A stretch of DNA of 20,958 nt, taken from the NCBI GenBank assembly GCA_003153875.1, contig PMBY01000143.1, forward strand, positions 4,712-25,669, given 5' to 3'. A model generated the notes under the pieces. That model was not told the DNA's origin. It saw nothing but the letters and a program-made list of their open reading frames with translations, and did no database searches. Shown here piece by piece: positions 15,762 to 20,958 of the stretch. The stretch is from Myxococcales bacterium. Lineage in GTDB: Bacteria; Myxococcota; Polyangia; Fen-1088. The position numbers and the translations under genes were made by a program. Numbering within the stretch: the stretch's first letter is position 1; each line of letters starts with the position of its first letter.

Positions 15762-15931
15762 GCCGACGAGAGGTCAGATAGCGATCAACGAGGGAAGCTG
15801 AATTGCGTGATGAATCTGATACGGGTAGCATTCGATCTGCGGCTGACAAGAAGAGCATGACGAGCCAGAAGGTCCAGCAAATCAACAACAACCTCGCCGA
15901 GGAGAAGGCGTAGGCCCGCCCGCGCTCGAAC
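15762..15931 (+). other. Gap between two glycosyltransferase genes; possible short ORF 15803-15913
   Basis: These 170 bp hold no recognisable gene. One frame is open from 15782 to the TAG at 15911-15913. With a TTG start at 15803, preceded by GAGGGAAGC, it would give a 36-residue very hydrophilic peptide that ends KVQQINNNLAEEKA; an internal ATG at 15857 would give 18 residues. It could be a gene remnant, a tiny coupled ORF or chance. No hairpin followed by T residues is visible, so the neighbours are probably still co-transcribed. Confidence 0.25.
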
Positions 15932-17167
15932 ATGCGCATCGGCATCGTGACAGCCTGGGGCGACTGCGGGGCGGGCTATGTGACGAAGGCCTACGCCGAT
16001 GTACTGTCGACATCGGGTGAGGTGTTCATTCTCGCGCGGGGCGGTGGCGGACGCGGTGACCCGTTCTGGTCGGGGGCGAACGTGGAGTGGGCTGCTCCGC
16101 ACTCGGCCCTGACAGGGATACACCGGGCCAACATGATGCACTGGATCCGGCGGCACCGGCTGGATGCTGTCATCTTCAACGAACAGCGACACTGGGAGGC
16201 CGTGCTCGCGGCGCGCGACGCCGGTGTTCTGGCGGGCGCGTACATCGACTACTACCGCGTCGATACCGTGGGGCTATTTCGCCTGTACGATTTCTTGGTA
16301 TGCAATACAAAGCGTCATCACTCGGCGTTCTTGTGGCACCCCCAGTGCCTGTACGTGCCCTGGGGAACCGATTGCGTGACCTTTCGTCCCCAGCGCTCGG
16401 AGCAGCCGAGGCGCGTGACTTTCTTCCACTCGGGGGGCTGGGGTGGTCCCAACGACCGCAAGGGAACCGGTCTCGCACTGCGGGCCTTCACGCGGGTGAG
16501 CGGCGACGCGCGATTGGTGCTGCACACACAGTCGCCGCTCGAGCGCCGCGCGCTGGCTTGGGCCGCCATCATCGCGGCAGACGAGCGCATCCTGGTCAGG
16601 ATGGGGACAGTGAGGCCGCCGTGTCTCTACCACCTCGGCGACGTGTACGTGTATCCGTGCAGGCTCGACGGTGTCGGCCTCAGCGTTCCCGAAGCCCTGG
16701 CCTGTGGGCTCCCGGTGATCGCTCCCGCCTGGGAACCCTGGAACGAGTTCGTCACGACGGCGACCGGGACGCTGCTCGACGTTGCGGCGGTAACGAGTCG
16801 ACAGGATGGTTACTACTGGCCGGAGGTCCGTGTGTCGGAGGAAGCGGTGACGGCGGCGATGCAGCGGTATGTCGACGATCCGCCCCTGCTGTGCACCCAG
16901 GCCACGGCCGCCCGCCAGCACGCTGAGAGTTCTCTTGACTGGTCGCGCAACTCGGTATCACTGGCGCCGTGGATCGCCCGATGCCGGCGGCTGGAGTGTG
17001 ATGGCGAGCTGCGTCGGCAAGCCGGCAAGGCCGACGCTCAGACTAACCCCACTATCGCGCAGAGCTGGATTCGCGCCAACAGGCGGATAGGGGCATACGT
17101 GGCGTCGCCGCTGACACGCCGTCTTTCCCGTCTGGCGGGCTCGGTGCGCAGCCGATTCCGCCGCTAG
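15932..17167 (+). CDS. Glycosyltransferase, GT-B fold (GT4-like) with a D-x7-E motif
   Basis: A 411-residue putative glycosyltransferase starting at ATG 15932 (MRIGIVTAWGDCGAGYVTKAY). The glycine-rich loop GDCGAGYV lies at the N-terminus, and DAVIFNEQRHWE follows. LYVPWGTDCVTFRP near the domain boundary matches the place where GT4 proteins usually read N-G-V-D-x-x-x-F. VTFFHSGGWGGPNDRKGTGLAL is the start of the donor domain. The motif normally seen as E-x7-E is D246 to E254 in DGVGLSVPEALACGLPVIAPAW, so the first glutamate is replaced by aspartate. The C-terminal 60 residues are Arg-rich. It is the last gene of its plus-strand unit and converges on the wzc-like gene. The sugar is unknown. Confidence 0.8.
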   Translation: MRIGIVTAWGDCGAGYVTKAYADVLSTSGEVFILARGGGGRGDPFWSGANVEWAAPHSALTGIHRANMMHWIRRHRLDAVIFNEQRHWEAVLAARDAGVLAGAYIDYYRVDTVGLFRLYDFLVCNTKRHHSAFLWHPQCLYVPWGTDCVTFRPQRSEQPRRVTFFHSGGWGGPNDRKGTGLALRAFTRVSGDARLVLHTQSPLERRALAWAAIIAADERILVRMGTVRPPCLYHLGDVYVYPCRLDGVGLSVPEALACGLPVIAPAWEPWNEFVTTATGTLLDVAAVTSRQDGYYWPEVRVSEEAVTAAMQRYVDDPPLLCTQATAARQHAESSLDWSRNSVSLAPWIARCRRLECDGELRRQAGKADAQTNPTIAQSWIRANRRIGAYVASPLTRRLSRLAGSVRSRFRR

Positions 17168-17381
17168 GGGTCCACTCGGGATGGCTACGCGAGACTGCTA
17201 CTAGGTTTGGCTCAGCCATCCGATGACTCCGAATTTTGGCCTGGCTCATCCCTGTGCGGGAGTAACGCACTGTGGTCTCGTTCGCGTTGCATCTGGCCGG
17301 AATCAAGACCGGTCTCGGCCCTGGCAACCGCCGCGACCGCCGAACGAGCTGCGTCGTCCAACATGGGGAGGCCTAGTAGTA
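17168..17381. other. Convergent intergenic region, no gene recognised
   Basis: These 214 bp separate the converging glycosyltransferase and wzc-like genes. Short open frames occur on both strands, but none has a good start or recognisable protein features. I see no stem followed by a T-run that would count as an intrinsic terminator for either side. A 13-bp palindrome CTAGTA-G-TACTAG at 17373-17385 spans the wzc stop codon. Confidence 0.4.
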
Positions 17382-19523
17382 CTAGCTGGTAGCGCGGTAG
17401 TAGCGCCCATACGGAGCGTAGTAGCCGTACCCGTACCCGTATCCGCCGCCCTTGCGATCACTCTTGTTGATGACTAGGCCCAGAATCCGCGCCCCCGCGT
17501 CGGCGAGCTGGCGTCGCGCGAATTGGGCGGCCTCGCGCGTGGTATGTCCAGCGCGGAGCACGAGAACCACACCGTCGGTGACGCTGCCGATGATGGCGGG
17601 ATCGGTGACGGGCGCGATGGGTGGCGAATCCAGGACCACCCGGTCGTAGCTTCCACGACACTGGGCCAAAATCTGGCGGAAACGCTCGGTGTGCAGCAGC
17701 TCAGCCGGATTGGGTGGCATGGGGCCACAGGGCAGAATATCCAGGTTAGGGACCTCGGACTTGCAGATGGCGTCGTTCAACTGGACGTCACCGGCCATCA
17801 CGCTGGAAATGCCCTTGTCCGACTTGAGGCCAAACGACTTGTGGATGCGAGGCTTGCGCATGTCCGTGTCGATGAGAAGCACGCGGCCGCCGGCCTGGGC
17901 CATGGTTACGGCCAGATTGATGGCTACCGTGGTCTTGCCGTCTTGGGGACCTGGGCTGGTAACCGAGAAGAGCGAAAACTCCTTCTGAGCCGAGATGAAC
18001 AGCATGTTGGTCCGGATGGACCGACATGCCTCGGCGGCCAGGGAGGTGGGATCCTTGAAGACGGCCAAGTCTCGCTCAGGGGCGTCCGCGATCAAATGGC
18101 GTTTGGCTTGCGAAAGCATGGGAACGACGCCCAACAGTGGGGCGCCGATCAGTGCTTCGGCTGCCTCCGGGGTTTTGATCGTGTTGTCCATGGACTCGAT
18201 TGCGAAGGCGAGCGCCAGACCAAAAATGAGTCCAACCGCCACGCCCAAGCTCAAATTCAGGGCCAGGACTGGGCTGGCCGCGACACGGGGTGGGGTGGCA
18301 CGATCCAGGATGCGCACGTTGTTGGCCTTCAACATGCCGGTCAGGTTGATTTCCTTGTGGCGCTGATTGATCAGACCATAGACCTTGTTGTTGTTTTCCG
18401 CATCACGCGCCAGAGGACGGTACTCGGTTTCCAGCTTGGCCAGCTCTAGCGCCTGTTGCTTCTCGTGGTTCATCCACTTGGAAAGCGCGGATTCGGTTTC
18501 GACCAGGGCCTGATAGCGCTTGTCAAAGGCCTTCAGCACATTGTCCAGCTCTTTGCTGTAGTCGCGCTGGACCGCGGCCAACTGGTGCTGGATGGTCTCG
18601 ATCTTGGGGTGCTTTTCGCCATAGTGGGATTCCAGGTCGGCCTTGATCTTCAGCAGGTCCAGATAGTTCTCCCGCAGCTTCTGCACCACGGGGTTGTCGC
18701 GTATCTCTGGCAAGCTCTCGCGTTCGCCGATGTCGTTCTTGGCCGCGAGGATCAACTTGCGAATCGATTCGATCTCGATGCGCCGGGCCTTGACGTCGGT
18801 CATCTTGGTGTTGAGGCTCTGCAAATTCTGCCGGGTCATGCCTTGTTTGTCGTCGAGGTTCACGTCGAGCAGGTTGCGTTCTTTGCGGAACTTGTAGAGT
18901 TCCATTTCTGAGTCTTCGAGCTGCTTGCGCAGGCCCACGGTTTGCTCGCCCAGCCAGGTTCCGGCCGAACGGGCTCCCTCGAGCTTGAAGTCGAGGTTGC
19001 GTTCGATATAGGCGTCGGCAAAGGCATTGGCGATGCGTGTCGCTCGCGCGGGATCCACGTCGCGAACTACGATGTTCGCGATACGCGATTCGCGCACGCC
19101 GACAACCTTCACGGCCTTGAGGACACGTTCCACCAGGATCTGGCGATCGGGCTTCTTGGCCGTGTCGGCGGATCCGCCATAGGTCGGGTCGCTTTCCAGG
19201 CCAAGGCGATCGATCACCCGTTGGGCTATCTCCCCAGATCGGATGATACGATATTGAGTCGTGTAGAATTCGCGAGTCGACGCCGCCATCTCGATGACTT
19301 CCTTCACGTTCTCCAATACCTGCGGCGCGGTCGACTCGATGACCAACGAACAGGTGGCCTCGTAGATCTTGGGCTGGCGGATGGTGAAGACGAAGGCCGC
19401 GGCTAGGCTGACCACGAAAACACTGGCAACAAGCCGCCAGCGCTTGCGCAGCACGTGAAGGTAGTGCTGCAATTCCCGGTTGGTCCCTGGGGCCTGCGAC
19501 GGTGATGGTGATGCGGACTCCAT
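17382..19523 (-). CDS. wzc: Polysaccharide co-polymerase fused to tyrosine autokinase (Wzc-like, BY-kinase)
   Basis: A 713-residue inner-membrane protein controlling polymerisation and export of the polysaccharide. The N-terminal Wzz domain starts with HYLHVLRKRWRLV and a first membrane segment (about residues 31-48). A long, charged, probably coiled-coil periplasmic part follows, containing LRENYLDLLKIKADLESHYGEKHP. The second membrane segment is near residues 424-446 (LSLGVAVGLIFGLALAFAIES). The cytoplasmic BY-kinase has Walker A in SPGPQDGKTTVA (about 520-531), Walker A' in LLIDTDMRKPRIH, and Walker B in VVLDSPP near 626-632. The tail carries eight tyrosines (Y695, 697, 699, 701, 702, 705, 708, 709), the expected autophosphorylation cluster. 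It is complete, not split into separate Wzz and kinase proteins. Neither a Wzb/CpsB phosphatase nor Wza is present in the window. Confidence 0.93.
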   Translation of the reverse strand: MESASPSPSQAPGTNRELQHYLHVLRKRWRLVASVFVVSLAAAFVFTIRQPKIYEATCSLVIESTAPQVLENVKEVIEMAASTREFYTTQYRIIRSGEIAQRVIDRLGLESDPTYGGSADTAKKPDRQILVERVLKAVKVVGVRESRIANIVVRDVDPARATRIANAFADAYIERNLDFKLEGARSAGTWLGEQTVGLRKQLEDSEMELYKFRKERNLLDVNLDDKQGMTRQNLQSLNTKMTDVKARRIEIESIRKLILAAKNDIGERESLPEIRDNPVVQKLRENYLDLLKIKADLESHYGEKHPKIETIQHQLAAVQRDYSKELDNVLKAFDKRYQALVETESALSKWMNHEKQQALELAKLETEYRPLARDAENNNKVYGLINQRHKEINLTGMLKANNVRILDRATPPRVAASPVLALNLSLGVAVGLIFGLALAFAIESMDNTIKTPEAAEALIGAPLLGVVPMLSQAKRHLIADAPERDLAVFKDPTSLAAEACRSIRTNMLFISAQKEFSLFSVTSPGPQDGKTTVAINLAVTMAQAGGRVLLIDTDMRKPRIHKSFGLKSDKGISSVMAGDVQLNDAICKSEVPNLDILPCGPMPPNPAELLHTERFRQILAQCRGSYDRVVLDSPPIAPVTDPAIIGSVTDGVVLVLRAGHTTREAAQFARRQLADAGARILGLVINKSDRKGGGYGYGYGYYAPYGRYYRATS

Positions 19524-19595
19524 GAAGAGCCGACGCTAGCCCCTAAATGGACCCCGCGCAATGATGCGAGGCGGACTTCAGCCGGGCGGCCATCG

Positions 19596-19925
19596 GTGGT
19601 AGCGTCCGTCCGAGTGCCCCAATCTGTTGCTCAACCTCGGTACCGGTGCTGTCCCCGTTGTGGCTCCCGGCTGTCGCACGACGATCGCACTGGAACCGCG
19701 ATGGCGCTCGCAAGGTTGATTTTTCTTCGTGGGTTGCGCTGCAAACCCCATTGTGGGTGGCACGGCTTTCGCTTTTCGCGAAGTTTGTTTCGTCGGCGCA
19801 AACGACGCCTGATGTACGCCTTGTTCGTCTTGCTCTTCATCGCGACGGCGGCTTGGACGGTGCGCCACGTGATCTCGGGCGTTGGTGCGGCCCCACCGGA
19901 CGACGGCTCCGACGAAGGCGAGTAG
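19596..19925 (+). CDS. Small predicted zinc-ribbon membrane protein of unknown function
   Basis: A frame of about 109 codons on the plus strand between the minus-strand wzc-like and wecA-like genes. It has a protein-like layout. A CPRCGS pair near residues 19-24 and a second CKPHCGWHG near residues 49-57 look like the two halves of a zinc ribbon. An Arg-rich stretch (RSLFRRRKRR) precedes a single hydrophobic segment LMYALFVLLFIATAAW near residues 72-87, and the tail is acidic (PPDDGSDEGE). The positive-inside rule would place the ribbon in the cytoplasm. The start is uncertain: GTG 19596 is the longest, GTG 19614 is possible, and neither has a clear ribosome-binding site. The opposite-strand frame is low-complexity and unconvincing. 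I recognise the general architecture but not a named family; no function is assigned. Confidence 0.55.
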   Translation: MVASVRVPQSVAQPRYRCCPRCGSRLSHDDRTGTAMALARLIFLRGLRCKPHCGWHGFRFSRSLFRRRKRRLMYALFVLLFIATAAWTVRHVISGVGAAPPDDGSDEGE

Positions 19926-19944
19926 ACCGCCTGGACGAGGCAAT

Positions 19945-20958
19945 CTATACCGTCGGATTGATGCCCTGCGGAGGCAGAATCTTCGGCACGGAACGCTCGC
20001 CGAAAAGACTCGTGCTTGTATTCTCGAGGGCGTGCTTGAGCAGCCCTAGTTCGCCGTCGCTGATGCTGAGCTCGCAACGGTATGCAACTTTGACCACTGC
20101 CGCGCCGACCAAAACCTCGATTTTGCCGTGGACCATCCCGGCTTCCGACCATTCTCCGTGCGAGCGTTGGATGGTGATCGGATCGCCGTCCTCTCGGCAG
20201 TCGACGGAAAGTCGAACCGCGGTCATGCACAAAGCCTCTGCCACGGACTTGAGCCCACGCCAGAGCTCGAGTTCGTCGGTGGCCCCAGCCAGTCTGGCCA
20301 ACCGCTTGCTGGTTTCGAGCTTGGCCTGCACGGTCGCGGATTTTCTGAGAAAACCATAGCCAAGCTTGCGGATCCCGATAAACCCCGCAGTTCCCATCGC
20401 CAACAAGATCAGCGCGGTTTGGAAACCGCTGGCCACGGTCAGCAGCAGGGCCATGATGCCCAGCAGGCCGCTGGCTCCGTAGAGCAGCAGCACGGCTTGT
20501 TTGTGGGTCAGCCCGAGATCCAAGAGCTTGTGGTGGATGTGCGCGCGGTCAGCGCTGAACATGGGTTGGTGGTTGAGCGCCCGCCGGATCATGGCCAGCA
20601 AGGTGTCGGCGATGGGCAGGCCCAGGGCGACCATGGGGATCAGGATGGCAACCGCGGTCGAGGATTTCTGGCTGGTCTGGATCGAACCGACCGCCAGGAC
20701 GTAGCCCAGGAACATGGATCCGGTGTCGCCCATGAAGATCGAGGCTGGATTGAAGTTGTAGATCAGGAAACCCACGGTCGCCCCGCTGAGCGCCGCCATG
20801 AACAGCATCATGATCGGATCGCCGCGGCTGGCGGCAAGAACGAAGGTCGTCACCAGGCCAAACAGGCCCACTCCAGCGGCCAGCCCATCGAGGCCATCGA
20901 TAAGGTTCATGGCATTGATGACGCCCACGATCCACAGCATGGTGAAGAGGATGCTGAG
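19945..20958 (-). CDS. wecA: Undecaprenyl-phosphate HexNAc-1-phosphate transferase (WecA/MraY family), 5' end beyond the window
   Basis: A polytopic membrane enzyme that starts repeat-unit synthesis by moving a sugar-1-phosphate from a UDP-sugar (GlcNAc in WecA itself) to undecaprenyl phosphate. The frame is still open at the right edge (LSILFT precedes the first internal Met at 20940), so the N-terminal third is outside. Visible motifs are NAMNLIDGLDGLAAG (Asp-rich, Mg/substrate binding), IYNFNPASIFMGDTGSMFLG, and DRAHIHHKLLDLG, the HIHH loop characteristic of WecA-type rather than MraY enzymes. Membrane segments alternate through to about IGIRKLGY. A C-terminal extension of roughly 120 residues, hydrophilic and containing DELELWRGLKSVAEAL, is absent from enterobacterial WecA. 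It converges with the zinc-ribbon gene across 19 bp. Confidence 0.92.
   Translation of the reverse strand, partial: LSILFTMLWIVGVINAMNLIDGLDGLAAGVGLFGLVTTFVLAASRGDPIMMLFMAALSGATVGFLIYNFNPASIFMGDTGSMFLGYVLAVGSIQTSQKSSTAVAILIPMVALGLPIADTLLAMIRRALNHQPMFSADRAHIHHKLLDLGLTHKQAVLLLYGASGLLGIMALLLTVASGFQTALILLAMGTAGFIGIRKLGYGFLRKSATVQAKLETSKRLARLAGATDELELWRGLKSVAEALCMTAVRLSVDCREDGDPITIQRSHGEWSEAGMVHGKIEVLVGAAVVKVAYRCELSISDGELGLLKHALENTSTSLFGERSVPKILPPQGINPTV

Noticed and set aside
16087..16926. 279-codon frame on the plus strand
   Set aside because: Shifted frame inside the glycosyltransferase at 15932-17167; Arg/Gly/Ala-rich translation without motifs.
17373..17385. 13-bp palindrome CTAGTA-G-TACTAG as a terminator
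   Set aside because: One-base centre cannot form a loop, and there is no T-run; it overlaps the wzc stop codon and is probably incidental.
17523..18449. 308-codon frame on the plus strand
   Set aside because: Antisense to the wzc-like gene, which has complete Walker motifs in the other strand.
19578..19943. 121-codon frame on the minus strand opposite the zinc-ribbon gene
   Set aside because: Its translation is low-complexity and basic without domains, while the plus strand shows paired cysteine motifs and a membrane helix.
19646..20359. 237-codon frame on the plus strand
   Set aside because: Runs antisense into the wecA-like gene and overlaps the more convincing zinc-ribbon frame; no protein-like features.

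Overview
The window is part of a large surface-polysaccharide (O-antigen, capsule or exopolysaccharide) biosynthesis locus from a GC-rich Gram-negative-type bacterium. The evidence is a fused Wzz/BY-kinase (Wzc-like) protein, a WecA/MraY-type initiating phosphosugar transferase, a Wzx-type flippase, an O-antigen polymerase/ligase-type membrane protein, six glycosyltransferases of GT-B fold, two UDP-HexNAc 2-epimerases, two methyltransferases, a hexapeptide acetyltransferase and an asparagine-synthetase-like amidotransferase. A delta-proteobacterial/Myxococcota-like host would fit the high GC and the C-terminally extended WecA homologue, but that is a weak inference. I see no rRNA, tRNA, CRISPR array, IS element or phage gene.

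Layout. (1) 1-6619, plus strand: an operon entering from the left with the 3' part of a UDP-L-FucNAc-forming 2-epimerase (fnlC/wbjD type), a WbuB-like L-FucNAc transferase, a truncated glycosyltransferase remnant, three more glycosyltransferases and an acetyltransferase. Several joints are ATGA overlaps. (2) 6667-12546, minus strand, converging on the first: reading 5' to 3', polymerase/ligase, methyltransferase, wecB, wzx, zinc-binding methyltransferase. (3) 12655-17167, plus strand, divergent from unit 2 across about 108 bp: asnB-like amidotransferase, GT4 glycosyltransferase (GTGA overlap), then after 170 bp another glycosyltransferase. (4) 17382-19523, minus: the Wzc-like co-polymerase/tyrosine kinase. 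(5) 19596-19925, plus: a small predicted zinc-ribbon membrane protein. (6) 19945-20958, minus: the WecA-like transferase, cut by the right edge.

How they work together (inference from family knowledge): the WecA-like enzyme would load a HexNAc-1-phosphate on undecaprenyl phosphate. FnlC and WecB would supply UDP-L-FucNAc and UDP-ManNAc, and the glycosyltransferases would extend the repeat unit. The methyltransferases, acetyltransferase and amidotransferase would decorate it, Wzx would flip it and the Wzy-type protein would polymerise it, with length and export controlled by the Wzc-like kinase. Wza and Wzb-type partners, and the fnlA/fnlB genes expected beside fnlC, are not in the window.

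The strongest oddities are the in-frame truncated glycosyltransferase placed between two near-identical start sites (2103-2411) and the antisense-oriented zinc-ribbon gene between wzc and wecA (19596-19925). No wholly new system is evident. Most of the window is a mosaic but recognisable Wzx/Wzy-type polysaccharide locus.
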